57,229 bases of DNA, taken from contig JAAAUF010000151.1 in the NCBI GenBank assembly GCA_015499985.1, positions 1 through 57,229 of the forward strand, given 5' to 3'. The DNA comes from Haplosporangium gracile. Lineage: Eukaryota > Mortierellomycota > Mortierellomycetes > Mortierellales > Mortierellaceae. Shown piece by piece: positions 21,185 to 32,037 of the stretch. Position 1 is the stretch's first letter. Each line of letters starts with the position of its first letter. Both the position numbers and the translations under genes were made by a program. The notes below the pieces were generated by a model. It was not told the DNA's origin and ran no database searches. It saw only the letters and a list, made by a program, of their open reading frames with translations.

Positions 21185-21454
21185 AGGTGTGTTAAATAGA
21201 GGAGCGGGGGACAGAAGTGAGAGTATGGTCCGGTTCTTTGACACTTGTGGAGCAGAACTTTTTTTTTTTTTTCCTAGGGAAGAGAGGGCAAAGCGTGGTT
21301 CAACAGTCACCTTTATTCGACCAAGCCACACCCGGATATGCCAGGCACAAACAACGCTGCTCTACCACCACCTGCCTGCTCGACTTGATATCCACCACTG
21401 CTCTTCTCTCCTCTCTCTTCGACCGACAGCTTCCCTCGCCAAATAACGACCACT
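21185..21454. promoter_or_regulatory. Bidirectional promoter region DPH2 / MRPS12
   Basis: 270 bases separate the two divergent start codons, so both promoters must lie here. A T-tract at about 21260-21272 is the only obvious element; no TATA box was seen. It links diphthamide synthesis and mitochondrial translation only by position. Confidence 0.6.
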
Positions 21455-21988
21455 ATGTTCAACCTGCGATCCCTCATGGCTGCATTGCCAACCCGCACAG
21501 CCTCTCTTAGAATCCCATTAGCCACCACCACCATCACCACCGCCCCCGTCACTTCCATGCTCCGCCAGATTCACTTCAACAACTTCCTCCAACAACAGAC
21601 CCGATCCATGGCCTCGCTCAACCAGGTCATGCGCGGCTGCCGCAAGACCTTTAAGAAGGACTCCAAATCCCCCGCTCTCGATGCCTGCTTCCAAAAGAAG
21701 GGCGTCTGTGTCCGTGTCTTCACCCAGAAGCCCCGTAAGCCCAACTCGGCCGTCCGTAAGGTCGCCCGTGTCAAGCTCTCGAACGACAAGGTTGTCAACG
21801 CCTATATTCCCGGTGAGGGCCACAACCTCCAGGAGCATTCAGTCGTCCTCGTCCGCGGCGGTCGTGTTCCCGATCTTCCCGGAGTTCGTTATCACTTGGT
21901 CCGTGGTGCCATGGATCTCCAGGGTGTCCCCAACAGACGTACCTCCCGTTCAAAATACGGAACCAAGAAGCCCAAGAAGGCCGAGTAA
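21455..21988 (+). CDS. MRPS12: Mitochondrial ribosomal protein uS12m
   Basis: Single exon, 177 residues. The first 50 residues are basic and hydroxylated without acidic residues, as in a mitochondrial targeting sequence. The rest is a complete bacterial-type S12: [33 protein letters not shown] with the decoding-loop PNSA motif, [39 protein letters not shown] and a basic [12 protein letters not shown] tail. uS12 sits at the decoding centre of the small subunit. Bacterial-type spacing rather than cytosolic uS12 (Rps23) identifies the mitochondrial form. The first ATG is used; a second at Met52 would remove the presequence. Confidence 0.96.
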   Translation: MFNLRSLMAALPTRTASLRIPLATTTITTAPVTSMLRQIHFNNFLQQQTRSMASLNQVMRGCRKTFKKDSKSPALDACFQKKGVCVRVFTQKPRKPNSAVRKVARVKLSNDKVVNAYIPGEGHNLQEHSVVLVRGGRVPDLPGVRYHLVRGAMDLQGVPNRRTSRSKYGTKKPKKAE

Positions 21989-22365
21989 AAGGGGGAACGT
22001 CCCTTTTTTTTTGTAATATCAGCAGATCGCACGGATAGAAAGCATTTACGACAGCAACATCAGGGCGTTTTTTGACGGAGGGAGGGGAGGATCTATTATA
22101 TTTTTTTTCAGCCGTTGCACATACAACCATATCTCAGCATCGCGAGGATCCAACCCACCCAACATAGTACGGACAGCATGGGGGAGGCGTAATTGTGAGA
22201 AGGAGGAGAGAAACATAGACAGGATCCGGCCAGTGGACCACGATTGTAATAAAATATCAACATCTCAAGCATCATATTCAGGAGTTTTGAATTCGGTCAC
22301 ACGTTGTTTTCGTTTATTTGTTCGGTGGACAACATCTGGTCTAAGCATGGCTCCATGAGTGTTGC
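21989..22365. other. Convergent spacer MRPS12 / VPS28
   Basis: 377 bases of 3' flanks between convergent genes. T-tracts at about 22004-22012 and 22100-22109 and an AATAAAATATC polyadenylation-like motif near 22250 are seen; no coding exon. Confidence 0.6.
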
Positions 22366-23675
22366 CTACTGGTTGTCGAGCCATCCACGGAAGGCAGTGT
22401 AATTACTTTCGAGGTCAAACTCCAGCTGTCGCTTTTCCTCTGCGTTCAGTTCCTCGCTCGCCTTCATGCTGTTCAACTTGATCAGCCTATTTATGTTTGA
22501 CCACGCCCAAAAGGGATAGAGATTTAATTAGTGTCAATGTAATTCAACAGCCTCATGCAGCTAAAACACATTATTTTTTCCATGCGATGTGTAAAAGTCG
22601 TTATTACCATTCTCGAACTTTGGCTCGTCCTTCAAAGTCTGCTGGCAAGGAGCGCACATTGTTGAGACTCTGCATCAGGTCGGCAAGTAGAGGGTGAATT
22701 TGGTCCACTGCCGCCATTCCCAGCTTGAGGACATCCACGACCGTAATATAACTCTACAATATTCAAAATTAAGACGAGGCGATGGTCGGTGTCAGCTATT
22801 TACATTGACAACGCCAGGAACCATGGCAACAAAGTACCCATCAATAGATGTACCTGAACGGTTTCAGCAACATATTTGGCGGTCCGATGTCCGTTTGCCT
22901 CGTTCGAAACGCCATCGCCAAACTCGACGGTCGCCGGTACTCCAATCTTGATCCTCTTGGCTGCTGCTGGGCAGTTGAGGTTGTATTCTTTCATGAACTT
23001 TTCCAAATCAGGCACCACCTCACCGAGCAAACTCGATGCTGTCCTGAACTGTGCAATCAACTGTCGACATGCTGGCGTGTATCTAATATGTTTGGCAAGT
23101 CGACATATCATCAATATGGCTGTCCAGAGCTACAATGCCCGGTGTTCACATTGTTGAACAACAAGTAACTGGAGTAGTTTCCATTCTCGTAGACTTGACG
23201 CTGTTCTGACCATTATCTCCTGAATGAAATTCATTCCTGTAGAAAGTAACGTACTCTGTATGGGTGATGGAACTGCGGATGTAGGCCAATTCCAGGTGCT
23301 CTAATACGACAATGATAGAGTACAAGTCTGCCATGTTGTCCATTTGTGCTCGCTCGCGGTTGTTTGTTGTCAGTCTGATTTCCTCGTCCAAATTGATACC
23401 AGGCAGAGCTATTATACACATTTGTATGAGAAATGAGTTATGAAGTCATGTTAGTTGGACCTGGTGGTGTCGTTAACTTCTTCGCAAAGGTTCTTGCCAG
23501 AGTCGTTATGAGTGGAGACAGTGGTCAAAAAAGGTAGAGGGCTAACCAATGAGTCCTTACGTCGGGCGTTATTGTTGGATGCTCCACCGAAAGAGGAGGA
23601 CCCCGAGAAGGAGGAGCCAGGTGAGGAGGAGCCATTGACGGTGGCCAGGTACTTTTGTGTTTGGTTGAATGACAT
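22366..23675 (-). CDS. VPS28: ESCRT-I subunit VPS28
   Basis: Five exons (23675-23561, 23408-23255, 23082-22854, 22753-22608, 22486-22366) give 254 residues, close to the usual 220-250. VPS28 is a subunit of ESCRT-I, which sorts ubiquitinated cargo on endosomes. A Ser/Asn-rich leader of about 35 residues precedes the core: LPGINLDEEIRLTTNNRERA, DNMADLYSIIVVLEHLELAY, then SITHTEYTPACRQLIAQF with both junction codons split by introns. A central LNCPAAAKRIKIGVPAT follows. The C-terminal four-helix bundle, the VPS36/ESCRT-II contact, starts SYITVVDVLKLGMAAVDQIH, passes LPADFEGRAKVREWLIKLNS, and ends ESNYTAFRGWLDNQ. All junctions are GT-AG. It is divergent from the SOSS-C-like gene. Confidence 0.95.
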
Positions 23676-24095
23676 TTAGCTTGATGGTCAAGAGAGTGAA
23701 AGTGAGAGCGAGTAATGTGTTCTGTCCAGCCGCGTTGTTCCGTTGGTGGGTCCAGATGGTAGGTGATTTTGTTGTAAGAAAGATTTATGGTGAGTAAGGC
23801 AAAGGGTTGATGGGGTACTGGATGTGATGGGGCTGTAGAGAAAGAGAGTCAAGAGAAGAGAGCCAAGAGAAGAGAGTCAAGAGAAATGAGAATGAGGAAG
23901 TGGTAAGCAAAGGTGTCATCACCTAACGTGTTCTCTACCCACTCAGCGCCCTGACTCGGGACGTGGAGACTGCTTTTTTCACACAGCACTCCATTTTCTT
24001 AGCATAAAAAGGAACGCTTGGCTCTAAAGATCTTTTTTCTTTTTGCTTTCCTCAACTTTTTTTCAACCAAAGGACACATTCATTGCACGACCAAG
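23676..24095. promoter_or_regulatory. Bidirectional promoter region VPS28 / SOSS-C-like gene
   Basis: 420 bases between divergent starts. A 14-bp unit GAGAGTCAAGAGAA is present three times in tandem at 23844-23885, the middle copy with one change. A TATA-like CATAAAAAGG lies near 24004, about 90 bases upstream of the plus-strand start. The CT-rich leader just before 24096 is typical of fungal 5' UTRs. Confidence 0.55.
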
Positions 24096-25073
24096 ATGAA
24101 CAACTCATTCAGAGGTGGCCATGGCAGAGGACCGCGAGGGGGTGGCGGTCCAGGGGGAGTGAACTTTCAGTAAGTAGTACATTGCACTCACATGCAATGC
24201 TAACTTTCATTTCCAGCTCCTTTCCACTCCACCCACTCACTCACCCACAAACGCGCTTTGCCGCCATATGCTATCGTACACACATACTCACATACATGAC
24301 ACTCACAAATACCTCTGTCTTTCCTTCTCTTTACTTCATAGAAACGACATGTCACAACAACAGCAACAGCAACAACAACAACCGTTCGGATTCCAGCAGC
24401 AGCGTGGGTACCCACCACACATTATGCAGCAGCAGCCAGGACAGCAGCAACAACAACCCCACAACATGCCACAACAGATCCAGATCCCAAATAGTCAACA
24501 AAACCAGAGGTACATGTCTGGAGGAATGCCCTCCCCCTCACTCGTGCAGCCGAGTTCTATTGGTGGATACCTAGGAGCAAGTGGATCCGGAGTCGGGTAT
24601 GCTAAAGCAACATCATTATCATCTACGCATCTGAGTTGGGTTTCAAACGTTTCATCGGGATACATGCTAGAGAAATCATACTGATTCTCTTTCTTTCCTA
24701 CATACAGACCCAACCCCAACGCCACCCAGATGCCCTTTGGACCTCCAGTCAGGCCAGTCGACCAGGCACCCAAATCTCACCACGATGTAAGTACTTAATT
24801 GTTACCACTCTGTAACATATTTTGCTCCGCATTGCGTCCACAATAAATACTCATCCATTTTACACTACTTTTTTCAACCCATTTATTAATAAAACATAGA
24901 TCCTGCGCAAGCACAATGAAGAATATGCATCGAGACAAACAGCAACGAACGCCGTGAATCAGGCTCAGGGCTTAACCCCCGGAACTTACTTCCCAGTACC
25001 AAAGGCCAAGCACAACAACACCATCATCCCCGTCCTTCCACGGCCTGTCAACCCGTATCCGGCAAACGAATAA
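24096..25073 (+). CDS. SOSS complex subunit C (INIP)-like protein
   Basis: Four exons (24096-24169, 24342-24596, 24708-24786, 24900-25073) give 193 residues. The N-terminus is RGG-like (FRGGHGRGPRGGGG), followed by a Gln-rich low-complexity region. The C-terminal part holds a helical stretch (ILRKHNEEYASRQTATNAV), then GTYFPVPKAKHNNTIIPVLP and RPVNPYPANE. Human INIP/SOSS-C, an approximately 100-residue partner of the single-stranded-DNA-binding SOSS complex, has a similar arrangement of a His/Gln/Ala helix, a GYF-type motif and a terminal LILPVLPR. The alignment from the helix to VLPR needs almost no gaps. The assignment is inference from that short C-terminal match; the low-complexity N-terminus is not informative. 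The phases at all three junctions fit. Confidence 0.55.
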
Positions 25074-25549
25074 GGACGACGGCCTTTTCGGAAACATACA
25101 CACAACAAAAAAAAAAAAAAAAGCAAATCAATCAGTCTCTTTCCCTCTTCTTGTACTTCACTCCTTACTTGCACGTACGAACCTCTGCTTCTTACACTTC
25201 AACTTCATACTCGCGTTATGAATCCCCTCCACTTGTACTTCAACCCCATTCTCGACATTTGAACAAGAGGCCATTCCAAACATAAACATCGGGGTTTTCC
25301 TTAATTGCTAATTGCACTTAAGTCGCCCACTCCAACACCTTTGTTTTCAACATCCACGAGAATAAAAAGGAATTTTGACTTTGATTTTCTCCACTACACA
25401 GATATAAAGTGCATGAATAACTAACGAGTGATGAGAACAAGCAAATGAAAAGGACATTGATGTATGTTTTTGCAAAATGAAAGTGTATTTTGGATTTGCT
25501 ATTTTGGTTGTGGATAATTACAAAGGTGTTGTGCTAAAAGTGTACAAGT
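25074..25549. other. Convergent spacer SOSS-C-like / HSP90
   Basis: 476 bases of 3' flanks. It contains an A-tract at about 25107-25122 and AATAAAAAGG near 25371 on the plus strand. No coding exon is supported. Confidence 0.6.
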
Positions 25550-28063
25550 TTAATCGACCTCCTCCATCTCGCTGGCCTCAACAACATCCTCAGCCTCGAG
25601 GGCGGGCATGTCAGAGGCGGTCTCCTCCTCATCGTCATCAATGGCAAGACCGAGCTTGATCATGCGGTGGATGCGATCGGCGAAGGTATCGGTCTTCTCG
25701 ATGCTGAAGCCAGAGACGACGAGGGCAACGTCGTACATCAACAAGGTCAAGTCCTTGACGGTCTTGTCGTTCTTGTCAGCCTCGACCTTAGCCTTGAGGG
25801 TCTTGATGATCGAGTTGTTGGGGTTCAACTCCAAAGACTTCTTGGAGGCCATGTACGAGGACATAGACGAGTCACGGAGGGCCTGGGCCTTCATGATACG
25901 CTCCATGTTGGAGGACCAGCCGAAAGCGCCGGTGACAAGGACGCAAGGAGACTCAGAGATACGGTTGGAGATCAAGACCTTCTCGACCTTGTCGCCGAGG
26001 ATCTCCTTGATCTGGGTGCAAAGGTTCTCGTAAGACTTCTCCTCGGCCTCGCGGGCGGCCTTCTCATCCTCATCCTCCTCGAGCTCGAGACCCTCCTTAG
26101 TGACGGAGATGAGCTTCTTACCGTCGTACTCCTTGAGCTGGGTGACGGCGTACTCATCGATGGGGTCGACCATGAAGAGAACCTCGAAGCCCTTCTTCTT
26201 CAAGACCTCAATGAAGGGAGAGTTCTCGACGGCGACGCGGGACTCGCCGGTGATGTAGTAGATGTTCTTCTGCTTCTCGGGCATGCGGGTGACGTAGTCC
26301 TTGAACGAGGTCATCTCGTCAGAGGACTTGGTGGAGTGGTAGCGGAGCAAGTCGGCGAGCTTGGAGCGGTTCTGGGCATCCTCGTGGACTCCGAGCTTGA
26401 TGTTCTTGGAGAAGGCCTCGTAGAACTTGGTGAAGTTCTCCTTATCCTCAGCGATCTCGGCGAACATCTCGAGACACTTCTTAACAAGGTTCTTGCGGAT
26501 GACCTTAAGGATCTTGTTCTGCTGGAGCATCTCACGGGAGATGTTAAGGGGGAGATCCTCAGAGTCGACGATACCCTTGATGAAGTTCAACCACTCGGGG
26601 ATGAGGTCCTCGCAGTCGTCCATGATGAAGACGCGGCGGACGTAGAGCTTGATGTTGTTGCGCTTCTTCTTCTGCTCGAACATGTCGAAGGGAGCACGGC
26701 CGGGGACGAAGAGGATGGCACGGAACTCGAGCTGACCCTCGATGGCAAAGTGCTTGACGGCCATGTGGTCACCCCAGTCGTTGGTGAGGGACTTGTAGAA
26801 GGCGGCGTACTCCTCGTTGTTGATGTCTTCGGGGTTACGGGTCCAGAGAGGCTTGGTCTTGTTGAGCTCCTCGTTCTCGACGGTCTTCTCCTTAATGGTC
26901 TTCTTCTTCTTGTCCTTCTTCTCCTCCTCATCCTCGATCTCCTCGATCTTGGCACCATCGTCCTTGACCTCCTCCTCCTCGTCATCCTCAACCTCCTTCT
27001 CGGTCTCCTTCTCGACGGCCAACTGGATGGGGTAACCAATGAACTCGGAGTGCTTCTTGATGATCTCCTTGATCTTCTTCTCCTCGAGGTACTCGAGCTG
27101 GTCCTCCTTCATGAAGAGGCGCATCTCGGAACCGCGACCGAGGGGGGGGTTGACGGTGTCGCGGGTGATGGTGAAGGAACCGCCGGCAGCAGACTCCCAG
27201 ATGTACTGCTCGTCATCGTTGTGCTTGGAGATGACCTGGACACGCTCGGCAACCAAGTAGGCAGAGTAGAAACCGACACCGAACTGACCAATCATGGAAA
27301 TATCGGCACCGGTGCTGAGGGCCTCCATAAAAGCCTTGGTTCCGGACTTGGCGATGGTTCCGAGGTTGTTGACCAAATCGGCCTTGGTCATACCGATACC
27401 GGTATCGCGGATGCTCAAGATCTTGTTCTCGCGATCGGGAGTGATGCGAATGTAGAGCTCCTTCTCAGAGTCGAGCTTGGAAGGGTCGGTAAGGGCCTCA
27501 TAGCGGATCTTGTCGAGAGCATCTGTTGCGGGAAGGTAAGACAATAGAAAAAATGTGTTAGGAATCAATTGGTGGTTGTAAGAAAAAACCTGCGCAGGCA
27601 AGTTAGGCAAGATAAACGGAAAGCAAGGGGGAAAAAAAAGTACATACCGGAGGCGTTGGAAACCAACTCTCTCAAGAAGACCTCCTTGTTGGAGTAGAAG
27701 GTGTTGATGATCAAACTCATCAGCTGAGAGATCTCAGCCTATTGTTACAATGAACGGGTGAAAACATAAAAAAACACATATAGGTTAGCACGTGAGATCA
27801 GGAATAAGGACGGGTGTAAAAAAACAAGGCTGATCGAGAAGTGGTGTAGTGCGTGTAGTCGGATGAGGAGGGAAGGAAAGAGGAGTGAGTAGGCGTGTGT
27901 GTTTTGTCGCTTTCCCCTCTCAGGTTATGGAGGCGTGTGAACAGATGGATAACAAAAGGAGAAAACAGGTGACGGCGGATTCGGTGGTAAAGTGATCAGA
28001 AGGGGCGGCATAAACGAAACAGCTATATTGACTTGCCTGGAAAGAAAAGGTCTCGGACGACAT
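25550..28063 (-). CDS. HSP90: Cytosolic HSP90 chaperone
   Basis: Three exons (28063-28037, 27738-27648, 27522-25550) give 696 residues, the normal length. ATP-dependent dimeric chaperone for kinases and receptors in the cytosol. N-terminal GHKL ATPase: [20 protein letters not shown], with the NASD codon split by intron 2, [20 protein letters not shown] and [14 protein letters not shown] highly charged Glu/Lys linker lies at about 210-265. The middle domain has [16 protein letters not shown]; the C-terminal domain ends MEEVD, the TPR co-chaperone anchor that marks the cytosolic paralogue. Intron 1 follows codon 9 and has a GC donor (CAG|GCAAGT); it is the longest intron here (298 nt). The sequence is free of low complexity outside the linker. 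Confidence 0.97.
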
Positions 28064-28203
28064 GGCGGCTTTGGTTCTTTTGTGGGTGGAGGGGAGTGTG
28101 ATGAAAAAAGAATAAAGAAAAAAGACGAAAAAGAAGGCGGCGTCACTTTCTTTTAAAAAGAGGGAGGGCAGTGACCTTCGCCACCAGAAAGTTGGATAGC
28201 AAG

Positions 28204-28284
28204 CTTCCAGTAAGTTCCATCACCCAAACTGTGAACCGCAGGACTCGCACTGACTGAGCCAATCACTCGCCAATAGAAAATTCG
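28204..28284 (-). promoter_or_regulatory. Putative heat-shock elements and CCAAT boxes upstream of HSP90
   Basis: AGAAAATTCG at 28275-28284 is a perfect two-unit nGAAnnTTCn site, 212 bases upstream of the start codon. CTTCC-AGTAA-GTTCC at 28204-28218 is a three-unit site with one mismatch in the middle unit. Two CCAAT motifs lie between them, near 28259 and 28270. HSP90 genes are classic HSF1 targets, so the location is expected; function is inferred. Confidence 0.45.
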
Positions 28285-30568
28285 CTGCTGATGTGCCCGT
28301 GTCTGTTGATTGGCCTTTAAGGGGTATCTTTATTTGGTCATAGCCTGAACTCTAATTTTCTTTTTAGAAACATGCCCACAGCCAGCTTGGCGAAGAATAG
28401 CAAAAAGAAGAACCGAACAGTCAGGAACATCCTAGAAATATTGCCTGCAGTGGCAAGTGGCAAATGCAAATGCAACTTTTTCTTTTACTTGAATGGCAAA
28501 GAGGAAAACACATAGGCTTAGTCACCAAAACCATTCTAGGTCTTTCTTTCTCTTTGCAAGCTTTCTTGAAGCGCGCCGCCGACTTTTTTTGCAATGGCTG
28601 GTTTGCTGTTTGATTGCTCTGATAGGAGACTTTAGAAGAAGGAAGATTTCCAGCTCAATTGACGACGCTGGATATCACATTTTGTGGTTCGAGGATATAC
28701 TACTTCCTTCTACTCAAGGGCAACTAATGTGTCAAAAAAAAAAAAAGAATTAGAGAAAAGCTTATTCAGCCTGTTGGTGGCAACGCTCAGAAATGTGGTT
28801 CTCAGTAAATTACTTGGTTCTTTAACTTGAGTTTTTCAGCAATATCGCAGCGAACAAGATTTCCATGGCTTTGTCACTCCTCGTTTCTCTGAACGGACAA
28901 TTTCTTTTGAACATGTGCGGTAAGTAAAATCGTCTCAACGCCCTGTTGACTTGAGGCACCGATAAAATATTGACTCCAAGTCGATTCGATGATTGATCAC
29001 TCAACGCCCCCCTCTGCCGTTCCATCGACCAATATCACCGACTTGATCGATCGACCTCTCCGCATCCACCACTTCCTGGTTTCTCGGTTTCTTCTTGGCC
29101 TTCTCCTGGATACATTCCCACTTGTTTGTTGGCTCTTTTGGTCGATTCTGACGAGAACGTGTAATTTTTGACAACTCTAGAATCGTTCAAATCCAGGATG
29201 ACGGCTGCGACGATTTCGAGCTGACGATGCCAAGGTCCATGGCCACGATGTAATAAGCCCCAATGATAGGCGAACGTCAAGGATGTCGTTTGGAACCACA
29301 GGCAAGCTAGTATACTCTCACGCGGCTTTCGAAATAGTGACCAAAACTAACTTTTTTGTAGCCATATCATTGTCCAAGGCATTCGCTATGGTTCTCCGAG
29401 ACCTCAAAGTACGCTCACGCGTTCTGTTCACACATTGAAAAGCGATGATAGTAGCGTTATGTCTGAACATGTACTCTGTGAATAAAAACCATGTTCATGG
29501 ACTTGTTGTTGACGGATAGCAAATACTGAAACCATGCAAATCCTTTGAACAAGCCAAAGGATACTTAAGAGGATTAAATTCAAGGATTCAATGGTTGTCA
29601 ACTTGTTGAGGATGTGATTTTGTTTCTTTGTAAAGGAACATTGTACATGATGAGTATTCATAGACGAACATATGCCTTCAAGCTTCTCTTTTATTTAAAG
29701 CGTGGACGTCATTTTCTCAGGCCGATAAAAACTCTATGAATTGGCGTTCTGTGTAATGGAACGGACAACGGGACAAAGGCAATTATTATTTTTAACAAAG
29801 GCAACACAACAAACAACATATTCAAAAGGATTACTCGAATGCCGATTTTTTTCACTGTCTAGCTTTGCCTTCATTCCAACACAATAAGGTCGGATTTGAC
29901 ATCGTCCCATGGAACACGGCCGATTGTATCAGTTGGCTGAAAGCAAGCCAAAAAAAACAAAAAACAAAAAAAAGAGAGAGCGTACAGAGAACAGGCGCGC
30001 ATCGACTACAGATTGAATCACTGTTGCTAGCGAACTCAAAGTCGCGAAAACAAAAGGACGCGTCGCCAACACGTACTCTCATCAATCGACGCGTACTTTC
30101 CACACTCTCAGATTCACAAGCACAGATAAGAAGGCTTGCAATTGGGAGGAAAGGAGGATAGGTCATTACACAATACCCCCTTTCAATTTTTTCTCGTCTT
30201 TTGACGACATAAACAAATCATTTTGCTTTCAGGAGGCGCACCACTGGTCCAATTCGAATGGGGGTCAAGAGAGCATAACAACAAGACAACGCGTACCACC
30301 TTGACAACTTTCAAAGACAACTACGACGAAAAGAAATAAAAGTAAATGGTGTGTTTCTTGAATATGTACAAGTGCTATGATTTACAAAAAGGTTTCTAAT
30401 CGTTCAGAAGAAAGAAAAAAAAAGTACGCTGGGCCTAGATTGGTGGTGAGCTGGTAGACGAACAAAAAGGCAGTGTTTTTTTCAATGGTATTTCTTGACT
30501 CACGAAGCTCCACTACGAGTCAAGTTCCCTCCCTCCCAGCCTCACCTCCCTACCATACCTCACGCTTC
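28285..30568. other. Intergenic interval with unassigned exon-like fragments
   Basis: 2.3 kb without a gene I can name. Between about 28820 and 29410 both strands contain short segments that look more coding-like than the flanks (for example 29182-29250 and 29362-29408 on the plus strand, each preceded by a TAG acceptor) but they do not assemble into one model. From 29410 to 30568 nothing is seen apart from A-tracts. Confidence 0.4.
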
Positions 30569-30901
30569 TCAAAAATGACTAGTGGGCCGCTCGTGCAACC
30601 CTTCGACATGAACGCCCATCCTACAGAGCACACACTCCTCCACTCGCTCCTGCCCATCAGTCACATAGACGACATTCAGCACCTTCATCTTCAGCTCCCC
30701 CACCGTGGTCTGACCGGGAACGATTTCCTGTTCCGACAGAAGGGAGTAGTGTACGAAGTTGCCGGGGAGGCGGACAGAGATCCCGCGGATGGTTTCGTTC
30801 TGGTATTGGAGCAGGTAGCTGAGGAATGAGGGGGAGGTCAGCTGTTGGTCCGAGAGGAGTTTTTGCTGTTCTGGGGAGAATGCGATCAGTTTTGTGGTCA
30901 T
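30569..30901 (-). CDS. Small hypothetical protein (110 aa)
   Basis: A single open frame starting with a good context (ACAACA-ATG-ACC). It opens TKLIAFSPEQQKLLSDQQLT, continues with RGISVRLPGNFVHYSLLSEQ and GELKMKVLNVVYVTDG, and ends at HERPTSHF. Composition is balanced, with no low complexity, unlike the spurious frames nearby. A further in-frame ATG at 31063 would add a Gln/Thr-rich leader. No domain, signal peptide or membrane span was recognised. A TATA-like stretch (TTTTTTATAAC on the minus strand) lies about 180 bases upstream. It could also be the last exon of something larger. Confidence 0.5.
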   Translation of the reverse strand: MTTKLIAFSPEQQKLLSDQQLTSPSFLSYLLQYQNETIRGISVRLPGNFVHYSLLSEQEIVPGQTTVGELKMKVLNVVYVTDGQERVEECVLCRMGVHVEGLHERPTSHF

Positions 30902-31302
30902 TGTTGTTAGTGTTGTATGATTTGATGGTAGAACTGATTTGTTGGTGGGCGTGGGTTGTTGTTCTTTGTGGATGCGCTGTTTCCTCAGTCGTTGATGGTA
31001 ATGTAGCTTGGCTTGTTGCTTTTGTTGGCTGTGAGTTGGTGTGTGAATGACAAGAACAAGCAAGGCCCAACAAAGGGTTATAAAAAAGCCAAGGAGATCT
31101 CTTAATTTTCTTCAAGCCACCTTGGATCCCATTCAAATCGATCTTTTAAAAAAAGGCTTTCCCAAGGTGCCCCACATACACCGCTTGCAGTCGGTTGCTG
31201 TTGTTTGCTAGTGGATTTATTCGTAGTGGATGTATGGACCTCGCATTCGTATCAATTTGCTCGAAACAACCTCGCCTTCTCCCTTCTTTGTTTTACATCT
31301 TC
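30902..31302. other. Intergenic: small ORF promoter and SMX3 3' flank
   Basis: 401 bases; no coding exon seen. It would contain the 3' UTR of the Sm F gene and the promoter of the 110-residue ORF. Confidence 0.5.
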
Positions 31303-32037
31303 TCATTCTTCGTCCGCGCCTCGTACGTAAAGAACGTTATTGCAGCGGATCAACACCTCTCCCAACTTTCCTGCAGACACACCGTCCACGAATTCTTCTG
31401 TGTCAGCGAGCTATTTCATGTAAAATAAAAAATAAACGTTGGTCAGTCTTCAAATTCATTGTTCATGGCATACGGATATGAGCAGATCAGATATCTATCA
31501 AAGACGTGTAGGTTACCTGCAAGTTCATGTAAGAATCGACCGAAACCAAGAATCCCTTGTATTCCTGTCCCCACTTCAGCTTAACCAGGACGGCCTTTCC
31601 TGTGAGATCGTTGAGGAAGGGCTTGGGGTTGACGGGTACGAACTAGAGTACGAAAAGAGAGCAACATGGACAATTGATCTGGTCAGCATCCACGTCCTCT
31701 TTCAACAGGCACCCGCGATCCATAGACGTTGTCAGAGGCGTCCTAAAAAGAAAATATCCAGTAAATACCACCTCCTGTAAGACAAGTCGGTGAACTGAAC
31801 TTCGTGATGCGCCGCCTTGTCGTGATAAGTTGGATGCCAAGGGTTTCCTTGGTGGCGTGCCTTGACTGTCCGTTCCTTGCTACGCCTTCTGCCTGTTTAA
31901 AAAGCCCTGTGTCCTGTAGATCACCCATGCAGTAATACCGAGAAAATGGCCTGCTCTTAAAGAAGATCGCCGAACTGATTGCCGATATCCTGATTACTAA
32001 TAGACGTCCTTCTGTGTGCTTGACTTACAGCAGACAT
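31303..32037 (-). CDS. SMX3: Small nuclear ribonucleoprotein F (Sm F)
   Basis: Three exons (32037-32029, 31642-31517, 31410-31303) give 80 residues, close to the usual 86. Sm F is one of seven subunits of the Sm ring on U1, U2, U4 and U5 snRNA. Sm1 motif: [20 protein letters not shown], then [19 protein letters not shown]. Sm2 motif: [15 protein letters not shown]. The first exon is only nine bases (Met-Ser-Ala). The first intron (386 nt) is the longest assembled in this window and no snoRNA was recognised in it. The acidic C-terminal tail seen in animals is shortened to GADEE. Confidence 0.95.

Noticed and set aside
25667..27547. 626-codon open frame on the plus strand opposite HSP90
   Set aside because: Leu/Val/Asp-rich antisense shadow of a codon-biased gene; HSP90 on the minus strand fully explains the region.
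29191..29215. GTTCAAATCC, which resembles a tRNA T-loop
   Set aside because: No acceptor stem, anticodon arm or D-arm can be drawn around it.
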